Source of the DNA: JANXAZ01 sp964504655
Lineage (GTDB): Bacteria > Pseudomonadota > Alphaproteobacteria > Geminicoccales > Geminicoccaceae
Direction: 5' to 3'
DNA length: 64,000 nt
Assembly: GCA_964504655.1 (NCBI GenBank)
Contig: CAZDFD010000001.1
Span: 1-64,000 of the forward strand
Below are positions 14,377 to 24,009 of the stretch, one piece after another; within the stretch, counting starts at the first letter, position 1, and each line of letters begins with the position of its first letter. A program made the position numbers and the translations under genes. The notes under the pieces were generated by a model. The model worked only from the letters and a program-made list of their open reading frames with translations. It was not told where the DNA came from and did not search any database.

Positions 14377-17106
14377 TCAGCGCTCCTGCTCGGGCAGGAG
14401 AAGGACGGCGAACGTCCAGAACAGGAGGACGAAGCCCCCGATCGCGAGCAGGTCGGGCCAGAGCGAGTCGAAGCCCAGGCCCTTGTTGATCACGCCCGCC
14501 GTGATCCTTTGGAAGTAGAGTGCCGGAAAAGCCTCGCCGATCGCCCGGGAGACCGGGTCGAGGGTGGCGACCGGGTAGAGCATGCCCGAAAAATTGACCG
14601 TCGGGATCATGCAGAGGATGGCGGTCGCGAAGATCGCGGCGATCTGCGAGCGGACGAAGGCCGAGACCACGAGGCCGAAGGCGGTCGTCGCGGTCACGAA
14701 GAGGAGCGCGCCCGAGGCGAGCGCCAGCGGATCGCCGCGCAGGCGATTGTCGAACACGGCCAGGACGATCAGCAGGAGGGACGCGAAGCTCGCGAGGCTC
14801 GTCGCGATGTAGGGAAGCTGCTTGCCGAGCAGGAACTCGAGGCGGGTCGCGGGTGTCGTCCAGAGGTTGACGATCGAGCCGAGCTCCTTCTCGCGCACGA
14901 CGGCGAGGGCGGCGAGCATGGCCGGGATCATGACGAGCTGCATCATCATGACGCCGGGCGGGATCGCGGCCGAGGAGAGGAAGGCCTGGTTGTAGCGGAA
15001 GCGGGTCTCGAGCCGGAACGGCGCCCCCGAGGCCTCGGTGGGGGCGAGGTCGCGCAAGGCCCGCTCGACCACGCCCAGCACATAGCCGCGGGCGGTCTCG
15101 GCGCGCGTGGTGTTGGCGCCGTCCAGCCAGACCGCGAGCTCGGGCTGCCGGCCGGCCGCGAGATCGCGGCCGAAGCCCGGCGGGATCGCGAGGAGGAGGG
15201 CGACGCCGGCGGCTTCGAGCAGCCGATCCGCCTCGGCCTGGGTCGCGACCTCGCCCGAAGGCTCGAAATAGCGCGAGCCCTCGAGGGCGCGGACCACCTC
15301 CCGGCTCTCGGGCGTGCGGTCGCGATCGAGCACGGCGAAGCGGAGGTTCTCGACGTCGAAGGAGATGCCGAAGCCCATGGTCGCCAAGAGGACGATCGGG
15401 CCCAGGAGTGCGAAGGCTAGGCGGATCGGATCGGCCAGGAGCTCGGCCGCCTCGCGCCGGGCGAAGGCCCCGAGCCGGGCGAGCCAGAAGCCCCGGTTCG
15501 GCTGCGCCTCCGCGGGCGGATCGGGCAGCAGGATCGGGGCGGCCGGGCCGTCTCCCGGCCGATCGGCACACTCGACTCCGGCCAAGAGTGCCACGAAGGC
15601 GGCCTCGAGGTCGCCGCCCCCGTGCGCGAGGGCGATCGCCTCGGGCTCGCCCACCGCCAAGACGCGGCCCGCGTGCATGAGCGAGATCCGATCGCAGCGC
15701 TCGGCCTCGTTCATGAAGTGGGTGGAAAGGAAGATCGTCACGCCGTGCTCGCGCGCCAGGGCGATCAAGATCTCCCAGAACCGGTCGCGGGCGATCGGGT
15801 CGACGCCGCTCGTGGGCTCGTCGAGGATCAAGATCTCGGGCTCGTGGAGGGTCGCAACGGCGAGCTGGAGACGCTGGCGCACACCCAAAGGCAGCGCCGG
15901 CGGCCGCCGCTCGGCGACCGAGCGGAGCTCGAAGCGCTCGAGCTGGGCGGCCACGCGGCGGTCCCGCTCGGCCGCACCGAGGCCGTAGATCGCGGCATGG
16001 AGCTCGAGGTTCTGGCGGACGGTGAGCTCCTCGTAGAGCGAGAAGGACTGCGACATGTAGCCGATCCGCCGACGGGCGGCGCGCGAGTCGGCGCCGGCCG
16101 GCTCGCCGAGCACATAGGCCTCGCCGGAAGTTGGCTCGAGCAGGCCCACGAGCATCTTCATGGTCGTGGTCTTGCCGCAGCCGTTGGAACCCAGGAAACC
16201 GAAGATCTCGCCGCGCGCGATCGCGAAGCCGACCCCGTCCACCGCGGTGAAGTGGTCGAAGCGCTTGGTGAGATCGCGCGCCTCGATCACCGGGCGCTCC
16301 CTATCGCCCCGCCGAGGTGGGGGGCGATGGATCGGTCGATGCGCGCGCCGCCGCTCGGCCGGGAGGAGGGCCACGAAGGCCTCGTCGAGCCGGCCGGTCC
16401 CGGTGCGCGCGCAGAGCTCGGCGGGCGGGCCCTCGCCCAAGATTCGGCCCGAGTCCATCGCGACGACCCGATCGAAGCGCTCGGCCTCGGCCATGTAGGC
16501 GGTGGCGAACAGCACCGTCATCCCCGGCCGGCCGGCGCGGATCGCCGCCAGGAGCTCGAAGAACCGGCGGCGGGAGAGCGGATCGACGCCGGTCGTGGGC
16601 TCGTCGAGGATCAAGAGGTCGGGGTCGTGGACGAGGGCGCAGGCGAGCGCGAGCTTCTGCTTCATCCCACCCGAAAGCTTGCCCGCCGGTCGGTCGAGGA
16701 AGGAAGCGAGCCCGGTCGTGACACCCAGGGCCTCGATCCGCCGCCGGGCATCGGCCGGGGCGAGGCCGTAGAGCCGGGCGAAGAAGCCGAGGTTCGCGGC
16801 TACGGAGAGGGTCGGGTAGAGGTTCCGGCCGAGCCCCTGCGGCATGTAGGCGACCCGGGTGGCGAGCCGGTTCCGGTCGGCCCGGCGCGACGGGTCGAGG
16901 CCGAGCACCCGGAGCTCGCCCCCCTGGAGCCGCCGGGCGCCGGCCAGGAGGGCGAGGAGCGTCGATTTGCCCACGCCATCCGGGCCGACGAAACCCACGA
17001 GGGCACCTTCCGGGATCTCGAGCGTGACCGAGTCGAGCGCGCGCACGCGCCCGTAGTCGTGGACGAGGCCCCGACCACGGATCGCGGGCTCAGCTCCGGG
17101 CGGCAT
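14377..17106 (-). CDS. rbbA: RbbA-like fused ABC ATPase-ATPase-permease
   Basis: A 909-residue protein with two ABC ATPase domains followed by an ABC-2 permease. The first ATPase has Walker A GPDGVGKST near residue 44, signature LSGGMKQKLALA and Walker B DLLILDEPTTGVD. The second has Walker A GSNGCGKTT near 307. Its signature is degenerate (LPLGVRQRLQLA instead of LSGGQ), with Walker B EILILDEPTSGVD. The membrane part (after about 545) has EKELGSIVNLWTTPATRLEF as coupling segment and about six helices. This matches RbbA of E. coli, historically called a ribosome-associated ATPase, though the cluster looks like an exporter. It overlaps the HlyD-like gene by 17 bp. Confidence 0.9.
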   Translation of the reverse strand: MPPGAEPAIRGRGLVHDYGRVRALDSVTLEIPEGALVGFVGPDGVGKSTLLALLAGARRLQGGELRVLGLDPSRRADRNRLATRVAYMPQGLGRNLYPTLSVAANLGFFARLYGLAPADARRRIEALGVTTGLASFLDRPAGKLSGGMKQKLALACALVHDPDLLILDEPTTGVDPLSRRRFFELLAAIRAGRPGMTVLFATAYMAEAERFDRVVAMDSGRILGEGPPAELCARTGTGRLDEAFVALLPAERRRAHRPIHRPPPRRGDRERPVIEARDLTKRFDHFTAVDGVGFAIARGEIFGFLGSNGCGKTTTMKMLVGLLEPTSGEAYVLGEPAGADSRAARRRIGYMSQSFSLYEELTVRQNLELHAAIYGLGAAERDRRVAAQLERFELRSVAERRPPALPLGVRQRLQLAVATLHEPEILILDEPTSGVDPIARDRFWEILIALAREHGVTIFLSTHFMNEAERCDRISLMHAGRVLAVGEPEAIALAHGGGDLEAAFVALLAGVECADRPGDGPAAPILLPDPPAEAQPNRGFWLARLGAFARREAAELLADPIRLAFALLGPIVLLATMGFGISFDVENLRFAVLDRDRTPESREVVRALEGSRYFEPSGEVATQAEADRLLEAAGVALLLAIPPGFGRDLAAGRQPELAVWLDGANTTRAETARGYVLGVVERALRDLAPTEASGAPFRLETRFRYNQAFLSSAAIPPGVMMMQLVMIPAMLAALAVVREKELGSIVNLWTTPATRLEFLLGKQLPYIATSLASFASLLLIVLAVFDNRLRGDPLALASGALLFVTATTAFGLVVSAFVRSQIAAIFATAILCMIPTVNFSGMLYPVATLDPVSRAIGEAFPALYFQRITAGVINKGLGFDSLWPDLLAIGGFVLLFWTFAVLLLPEQER

Positions 17107-18121
17107 CGGGCAGCCGCACGGCGAGCCGCTCCGGCCACACCACGCCCGGATCGACCGCGAGATGGACCGTGCCCGGGACGCCGGTCTTCACGACATCGGC
17201 GTGCGCCCGCAGGAGCTCCGGCGGGATCCGCACCTGGACGCGGAACATGAGCTTCTCGCGCTCGGCCTCGGTCTCGACGTAGCGCGGGGTGAACTGCGCT
17301 TCGGAAGCGACGAAGGTCACGCTCGCCGGGACCACCCATTGCGGCGCGGCGTCGAAGACGATCCGCGCCTCGGCGCCGTAGCGCAGCCGCCCGGCAACCG
17401 CGGTCGGCACGAAGACGACCATGTAGACGTCCTCGAGGTCGAGCAGCGAGACGACGCGGGCACCCGGTGCGAGCACCTCCCCCGGCTCGGCCAAGCGATA
17501 TTGGACCCGGCCGGCCTTGGGCGCGCGCAGGGTGTATTCGGCGAGGTCGCTCTCGATCCGTGCCACGGTCGCGCGCGCCGCGGCGATGGCCGCCTCCGCC
17601 CGCTGCACGCCGGCCCGGGCGGCAGCGAGCGCCGCCTCGGCGGTGGCCTTCTGGGTGCGCCGCAGATCCACGACCTGGCTCGGGGTGAAGCCGCGCTCCC
17701 CGAGGCTCTGGGCTCGCTCGAGCTCGTGGATCGCGAAGGCGAGCTCGCTCTCGCGCTGGCGCTCGAGCGCGCGGGCCTCGGCCAGCACCTGCTCGGCCTG
17801 GTGCCGCGCCGCCTCGGCCTCGCGCAGCCGGGCTTCGACCTCGCTCGCCTCGATCCGCGCCACCACCCGGCCGGTCTCGACCCGATCGCCCTCGCGCACG
17901 AGGACCTCGACCAGCCGGCCGCCGAAGCGGGTGGCGATGTCGATCCGCCGCGCCTCGCTGCGGCCGTGGGTGCGCCAGATACCCTCGGGAAGCGGCACCT
18001 CGCGGCCGAACCTCCACCAGGCGGCGCCGCCTGCGAGCAGGAGCGCAGCCAGGACCAGGGCGGTGAGGAGCGAGCGTCCCGACACCGGCTTCCGGGCTCC
18101 GGACGGGTGGGACGGTCGCAT
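17090..18121 (-). CDS. HlyD-family membrane fusion (periplasmic adaptor) protein
   Basis: A 343-residue adaptor of the YhiI/HlyD type. ATG 18121 gives a short cytoplasmic tail, one membrane anchor (LLTALVLAALLLAGGAAWW) and a periplasmic part. That part begins with IDIATRFGGRLVEVLVREGDRVETGRVVARIEA (first half of a lipoyl domain). A long coiled-coil hairpin follows (about residues 75-180), then the second lipoyl half TLRAPKAGRVQYRLAEPGEVL and a beta-barrel domain. It bridges the ABC exporter to the outer membrane, presumably with a TolC-like protein encoded elsewhere. First gene of the three-gene export set; it follows the sugar transporter cluster after 74 bp. Confidence 0.88.
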   Translation of the reverse strand: MRPSHPSGARKPVSGRSLLTALVLAALLLAGGAAWWRFGREVPLPEGIWRTHGRSEARRIDIATRFGGRLVEVLVREGDRVETGRVVARIEASEVEARLREAEAARHQAEQVLAEARALERQRESELAFAIHELERAQSLGERGFTPSQVVDLRRTQKATAEAALAAARAGVQRAEAAIAAARATVARIESDLAEYTLRAPKAGRVQYRLAEPGEVLAPGARVVSLLDLEDVYMVVFVPTAVAGRLRYGAEARIVFDAAPQWVVPASVTFVASEAQFTPRYVETEAEREKLMFRVQVRIPPELLRAHADVVKTGVPGTVHLAVDPGVVWPERLAVRLPDAARS

Positions 18122-18195
18122 CGGCGGCGCCCCGCTGGCGAGGAGATAGACGAGCTCGTGGCCGGGCACACCCCCAGCGGGAGCGCCGAAGCGCC

Positions 18196-18573
18196 TCAGG
18201 GCAGGAGCCGCAGGGGCTCCTCGAGGACCCGGTTCTGGTTCTTGAACCAGAGGCGCACCTCGAGCCGGGGCGAGCGGCCGAGGCCCTCCCGACTCGCTGT
18301 CAGGGCCAAGGCGTGACGGTCGTGCCGCTCGAATCGGAACCGACCGTCGGCGGCACTCGTGGTCCGGCCGATCGGGATGAGGCTCACGACGCCGCGTTCG
18401 GCGAGCACGACCTCCGCACCCTCGACCGGGGCGCCGTCGGGCCCGACCACCCGGCCCTCGAGGATCCCCTCGTCGTGGGCCGCCACGTAGAGGTTCCAGG
18501 CGAGCACGACGAGGCCGATCGTCCCGAAGGTCAGCGTGTAGCGGTTGACCAGGAGCGCGCGCAGGACGCTCAT
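18196..18573 (-). CDS. Membrane-anchored carboxypeptidase-regulatory-like domain protein
   Basis: A 125-residue protein with one N-terminal membrane helix (LTFGTIGLVVLAWNLYVAA) and a single small beta-sandwich. The sandwich is of the carboxypeptidase-regulatory-like/CNA-B type: ILEGRVVGPDGAPVEGAEVVL, then TTSAADGRFRFERHD. The sandwich should face the periplasm. Its ATG overlaps the stop of the MalG-type permease gene (ATGA), so it is made together with the transporter. It may be an accessory subunit stabilising or guiding the binding protein, but no function is known; this is inference from coupling and topology. Confidence 0.75.
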   Translation of the reverse strand: MSVLRALLVNRYTLTFGTIGLVVLAWNLYVAAHDEGILEGRVVGPDGAPVEGAEVVLAERGVVSLIPIGRTTSAADGRFRFERHDRHALALTASREGLGRSPRLEVRLWFKNQNRVLEEPLRLLP

Positions 18574-19385
18574 CCCTTGCGCGCCCCCGAGGTCAGGCCG
18601 CGGATGAACTCCTTCTGGGCGAGGAGGAAGACCAGGAGGCCCGGAGCCAGCACCATCACGCAGAAGGCGTAGAGCGCGCCGGTGGCGTCCTCGAACTGGG
18701 CCAGGAACGCCGACAGGCCGAGCGGCAGGGTCTGCATCCGCTGCTCGCGGGTGACGATCAACGGCCACAGGAAGTCGTTCCAGGACCAGATGAAGGAGAG
18801 GATCAGGTTGGTCGCCACCGCGGGCTTGGCGAGCGGCAGGATCACCCGCAGGAGGATGCGGCTCTCCGGAACGCCGTCGATCCGCGCCGCCTGCACGAGC
18901 GATGCCGGGATGGCGTCGAAGTTCGCCTTGAAGACGAAGATGCAGATGATGTGCGAGAAGGCCGGCAGCGCCAGGCCCAGATGCGTGTTCAAGAGCCCGA
19001 GCCGGCCGGTGATCAGGTAGGCCGGGATGATGGTGGCGTGGAACGGGATCATCATGCAGGCGAGGAGCAGGAGGAGGATCCAGCGCTTGCCGGGGAACGC
19101 CTTGGTCAAGGCGTAGCCCGCCGCGGCATTGAAGATCAGGTTGGCTAAGATGACCATCGCCGCGACCAGCGCCGAGTTGAAGAGGTAGCGCGGGAACGGG
19201 ATCGTGTACCAGGCATCGACGTAGTAGAAAAGGTGAGGATCGACCGGCAGCAGCGCCGGCGGATAGCTGAAGATGTTCTCGCCGGTCACGCTGGTCTTGA
19301 GGACCCAGTAGAACGGCACGAGCATCAGCAGGCTGACCGTGCCGAGGGCGAGATGCACGGGCCAGGCGGGCGGGCGGCGGCTCAT
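18570..19385 (-). CDS. Carbohydrate ABC transporter permease (MalG type)
   Basis: A 271-residue inner-membrane permease of the CUT1 sugar ABC importers with six predicted helices. The EAA loop that docks on the ATPase is QAARIDGVPESRILLRVILP, with the conserved G and terminal LP, near residue 165. The N-terminus VSLLMLVPFYWVLKTSVTG is typical of MalG-like subunits. Coupled upstream to the MalF-type gene (ATGA overlap) and downstream to the small anchored domain protein. Confidence 0.93.
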   Translation of the reverse strand: MSRRPPAWPVHLALGTVSLLMLVPFYWVLKTSVTGENIFSYPPALLPVDPHLFYYVDAWYTIPFPRYLFNSALVAAMVILANLIFNAAAGYALTKAFPGKRWILLLLLACMMIPFHATIIPAYLITGRLGLLNTHLGLALPAFSHIICIFVFKANFDAIPASLVQAARIDGVPESRILLRVILPLAKPAVATNLILSFIWSWNDFLWPLIVTREQRMQTLPLGLSAFLAQFEDATGALYAFCVMVLAPGLLVFLLAQKEFIRGLTSGARKG

Positions 19386-20317
19386 TCGCTGACCTCGGTC
19401 CGGCCGGCATCGCCACCGGCGAACCAGTTGCCGACGAGCGCGATCGCGAGGAACAGCGTGAACATCACCATCGTGACCGCGGCCGCGTAATCGAACTGGG
19501 TGCGGTGGAACGCCACCTTGTAGACGTAGGTCACCAGGAGCTCGGTCGCGTGACCCGGCCCGCCGCCGGTCATCGTGTAGATCAGATCGAAGCTCGTGAA
19601 GCTCGCAATGATCCCGATCACGAAGCAGAGGAACAGGGACGGCCGCAACAGTGGCAAGGTGATCCGGAAGAACTGGGCGTGGCGCGGCACCCCGTCGACC
19701 GAGGCGGCCTCGTACAGGTGCGGCGGGATGCTCTGCAGGCCGGTGAGCAGGATGATCATGAAGAAGCCCACGATCTGCCAGATCGCGGCCAGGATCACCG
19801 AGGGCAGCGCGGTGGCATAGGTCTCGAGGAAGCGAATCGGCTGCTCGATCAGACCGCTCTCGCGCAGCACGAAGTTGATGAGGCCGACCTTCTCGTCGTA
19901 GAGCCAGCGCCAGATCACGCCGACCGCGACGACGGTGAGCGGGTAGCTCAGGAAGACGATCGTGCGGTAGAGGTTGCGGCCGCGGATCGGGCGGTCGACG
20001 AGCAGGGCCAGGCCGAGCGCCAGCAGGATCGCCAGGGGCGCGGTCGCCATGTACTTGAACGTGTTCCAGAGGGCCTCCCAGAACACGTCGTCGAACAACA
20101 GCATCTCCTCGTAGTGGTCGAGCCCGGCGAAGCTCGAGCTCTTGCCCGGTTCCCAGTAGCGGAAGGAAAGCCAGAGGTTCCAGAGCAGGGGCAGGATCCG
20201 GAACAGGGCGAAGACCGCGAGCGCCGGCAGGAGCAGCGCCCAGACGAGGGCGTACTCGCGGTGCCGGCGCCGGGCGAGCAGGCGCTGGCGGCGGCGCGGG
20301 AGGGCGAGGCCGGCCAA
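19382..20317 (-). CDS. Carbohydrate ABC transporter permease (MalF type)
   Basis: A 311-residue permease partner of the MalG-type protein, with six main helices after a basic N-terminal tail. The EAA motif is EAASVDGVPRHAQFFRITLP near residue 205. Together with its neighbour it forms the membrane channel of a CUT1-family sugar importer. It follows the binding-protein gene after a 43-bp gap that holds a GC-rich hairpin. Confidence 0.93.
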   Translation of the reverse strand: MAGLALPRRRQRLLARRRHREYALVWALLLPALAVFALFRILPLLWNLWLSFRYWEPGKSSSFAGLDHYEEMLLFDDVFWEALWNTFKYMATAPLAILLALGLALLVDRPIRGRNLYRTIVFLSYPLTVVAVGVIWRWLYDEKVGLINFVLRESGLIEQPIRFLETYATALPSVILAAIWQIVGFFMIILLTGLQSIPPHLYEAASVDGVPRHAQFFRITLPLLRPSLFLCFVIGIIASFTSFDLIYTMTGGGPGHATELLVTYVYKVAFHRTQFDYAAAVTMVMFTLFLAIALVGNWFAGGDAGRTEVSE

Positions 20318-20329
20318 GGGGTTGGGCGA

Positions 20330-20347
20330 GCCGCGGCAGGCCGCGGC
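20330..20347 (-). promoter_or_regulatory. GC-rich hairpin between sugar-binding protein and MalF genes
   Basis: GCCGCGG (20330-20336), a four-base loop and CCGCGGC (20341-20347) form a 7-bp perfect stem in the short gap after the binding-protein gene. It sits at the same place as the dctP-dctQ hairpin and may likewise set a higher level of binding protein relative to membrane subunits. Confidence 0.45.
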
Positions 20348-20360
20348 CCGCCGTCTCCGC

Positions 20361-21614
20361 TCAGGCGCGCCGGAGCAGCCGGCTCACCTTGCGGTCGGCC
20401 TGCTCGAGGGCGTCCTTGGGGTTCTTCTGGCCGAGCAGCGCCGCCTGGATCTCCGGCCAGAAGGCGTCCTTGATCTTGGCGTCGAGCGGCGTGACCCAGT
20501 CACCGGTCGCCTTGTCCATGTTGGCGAGGGACAGCCTCAGGGTCTCCGCCTTCAACGGATCCGTGAGGCCCTTGATCAGGGCATCGTCGACGTTGCGGTT
20601 GAGGGTCAGCACGGTGAAGGTGTCGGCCATCACCTTCTGCCACTTGTCGCTGGTCGCGATCTTGATCAGCTCCCAGCAGGCGTCCGGATCCTTGGTCGCC
20701 TTGGAGATGCCGAATCCGTGGCCGTTCGGGACTCCCCAGCCTCCCGGCCAGGGCACGACCGCCAGGGTCTTCTCGTTGGCCCAGTCGGCCTTGCCCATGA
20801 TCCAGAACAGCGCGGCGCCATGGCCCTGGTACATGCCGATGTTGCCGGCGGCGAAGGCGTTGTTCGGCTCGACCCAGCGTCCGGTCCAGGAAATGTTGTT
20901 GATCGCCCCGTCGGTGGTGGCCTTGGCCAGGCGGCCCAGGACCTCGGCCGCCTTGGGGGTGTTGAAGGCCGTGGCCTTCAGGTCCTTGGTCAACAGCTCG
21001 ACCCCGTTCATCGCGAACAGGGCCCAGTACAGCCAATCGAAGTTCAACGTAATGAATCCCGACCGCTCGGGTCCGGTCTTCGCCACCTTGTACGCATGGT
21101 CGAGGATCTGATTGAAGTCGGCAGGTGGCGCGGCCAGCCCCGCCTCTCCGAACAGCTTCTTGTTGTAGATCATCAGGGTCTTGGAGAAGTAGTAGGGCAG
21201 CATGTACTGCCGCCCGTTGAACTGCCAGAACTTGAGCGCCTCCGGGTTGAAGCGGGCCTTCACCTCGGGCTCGCGCTCGAGGTAGGGCGTCAGGTCGACG
21301 AGGCCGTCGTTGGCGGCGTACTCGACCCAGAGGATGCCCTGGACGTCGATCACGTCGGGCGGCGTGCCGGCCGCCAGCTGCGTCTGGTAGAAGGGCGCCC
21401 ACTCGGTCCCCTTCTTGTCGATCCACTCGACATCGACGCCCGGCTTGACCTTGGCGAGATCGGCGAACCAACCGCGGAACTTCTCCTCGTACATGGGGAG
21501 GTTCCAGCTGAAGAAGCTGATCCGCTTGGCCTGCGCCCCGGCCGGACGGACGAGCGCCGGCGCGGCGAGCGCGCCGGCCGTGGTCCCCAAGAGCGTCCTG
21601 CGGGTGAACCTCAT
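20361..21614 (-). CDS. Extracellular sugar-binding protein of ABC transporter
   Basis: A 417-residue solute-binding protein of the CUT1 (MalE/UgpB-like) group. The N-terminus MRFTRRTLLGTTAGALAAP has a twin-arginine element (TRRTLLG) and a cleavage site after GAQA near residue 32, so export may be by Tat. The mature protein has typical family segments such as FYQTQLAAGTPPDVIDVQG, MLPYYFSKTLMIYNKKLF, and a C-terminal ALLGQKNPKDALEQADRKV. Substrate is probably a mono- or disaccharide, polyol or similar. Its ATG shares a base with the stop of the dehydrogenase gene (TGATG), indicating tight coupling. Confidence 0.92.
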   Translation of the reverse strand: MRFTRRTLLGTTAGALAAPALVRPAGAQAKRISFFSWNLPMYEEKFRGWFADLAKVKPGVDVEWIDKKGTEWAPFYQTQLAAGTPPDVIDVQGILWVEYAANDGLVDLTPYLEREPEVKARFNPEALKFWQFNGRQYMLPYYFSKTLMIYNKKLFGEAGLAAPPADFNQILDHAYKVAKTGPERSGFITLNFDWLYWALFAMNGVELLTKDLKATAFNTPKAAEVLGRLAKATTDGAINNISWTGRWVEPNNAFAAGNIGMYQGHGAALFWIMGKADWANEKTLAVVPWPGGWGVPNGHGFGISKATKDPDACWELIKIATSDKWQKVMADTFTVLTLNRNVDDALIKGLTDPLKAETLRLSLANMDKATGDWVTPLDAKIKDAFWPEIQAALLGQKNPKDALEQADRKVSRLLRRA

Positions 21615-22666
21615 CACTGCCTCCCTGGCTGCTGCCGCCCCGTCGCTCCCCCGGCGAGGCGCACGGGCCCGCCGGAGCGGAGCGATTCCTCGATCGCGAG
21701 TGCGACCTCGACCGCCCGTCGGCCGTCCTCGGCCGGCACGAGCGGGCGCGCACGGGCGAAGGCCGCCGCCGTGGCGCGCGCCTGCAAAGCGAGCTCGACC
21801 AGTTCGCCCGACGCCGCCGGCGTGTGGTCCTCCTCCTCCTCGCTCCCGTGCCGCCGGGCACGGAGCTCGAAGACCGGATGCTCGCTGCGGGCGTCGGCCG
21901 CGGACCAGGAGCTCCGGAGCGCCCCCTCGGTGCCGACGAGCTCGACCGCCAGATGGTGCCCGAAGCCCTCGAGGGTCTGGGCGAGGCTCGCGATCGTGCC
22001 GTCGGCGAACCGCAGGCCGGCCGTGAAGGAAGGGGCCAGACCGTCGGGCCGCAGCCGGCCCTGCGCCGTCACCTCGACCGGCTCGCCGCAGGCCGCGCAC
22101 CACCAGAGCAGGAGATCGATGTGGTGGATCGGCTCCTCGAGGATCCAGGAGCCGACCCGCGCCGGGTCGTGCCGCCAGCCGCGGCCGCCCGGTCGGAACG
22201 GGAAGCGGAACAGACCGAGCCGCACGAACCGTGGCCGGCCGACCGGGCCCTCCCGCACCAACCGCTCGATCGTCGCCCACTGGGCGCCCTGGCGCAGCTC
22301 GAACCCGACGGACAGCGGCCGCCCGGTCCGCTCCGCCGCCTCGACCAGCCGATCGCAGTCGGCGAGCGTCGTGGCCAGCGGCTTCTCGACCAGGACCGCC
22401 TTGCCGGCCTCGAGCGCCGCCAACGCCATCATCGCGTGCAGGTGGTTCGGGGTCACGATCGCCACGGCGTCGAGATCGGGCGCCTCGACGACGGCGCGCC
22501 AGTCGGCACTCACCCGCACACCCGGGTGGTCGGCCCGTGCCGCGGCCTGGTTCTCCACCGAGGACGTTGCGATCGCGGCGAGCTCGACGCCCGGACAGTC
22601 GGCCAGGCATCGGGCGTGGTGCCGCCCGAACGCCCCGTAGCCGAGGATTGCCCAGCGCTGCGCCAT
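21614..22666 (-). CDS. Gfo/Idh/MocA family NAD(P)-dependent oxidoreductase
   Basis: A 350-residue sugar/polyol dehydrogenase-type protein. The Rossmann motif WAILGYGAFGRHHARCL lies at the N-terminus. The family signature EKPLATTLADCDRLV near residue 92 carries the catalytic lysine in EKP, and a following His (EEPIHHIDLLL) lies in the C-terminal domain. It is likely to oxidise the sugar or inositol-like substrate imported by the surrounding ABC transporter. ATG 22666 gives the expected N-terminus; an upstream ATG adds 18 low-complexity residues. Stop codon overlaps the binding-protein start. Confidence 0.88.
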   Translation of the reverse strand: MAQRWAILGYGAFGRHHARCLADCPGVELAAIATSSVENQAAARADHPGVRVSADWRAVVEAPDLDAVAIVTPNHLHAMMALAALEAGKAVLVEKPLATTLADCDRLVEAAERTGRPLSVGFELRQGAQWATIERLVREGPVGRPRFVRLGLFRFPFRPGGRGWRHDPARVGSWILEEPIHHIDLLLWWCAACGEPVEVTAQGRLRPDGLAPSFTAGLRFADGTIASLAQTLEGFGHHLAVELVGTEGALRSSWSAADARSEHPVFELRARRHGSEEEEDHTPAASGELVELALQARATAAAFARARPLVPAEDGRRAVEVALAIEESLRSGGPVRLAGGATGRQQPGRQ

Positions 22667-22747
22667 CGGCCGTCGGCCTCCCGTCGAGGCGAGTGTCCCA
22701 CGCGCCGTCCCCGGCTTCAACCGGACGCGGCCGGCGACCGCCCGGGC

Positions 22748-23839
<1,092 letters not shown>

Positions 23840-24009
23840 GCCTGCCTCCCTCGCCGCGCGCAGCCTATCGCCGCGGCGGCCACGAGGCGAGCGTCCCCGA
23901 ACCGCGGCTCGACACCGACCGATGCATGCCCGGCCGGCGAGGCACGGCCTCGCAAGCTCATCCGCTCCGCGGCTAGGCTGCCGGGCGTGAGCAGAAGGTC
24001 CGAGGAGGC

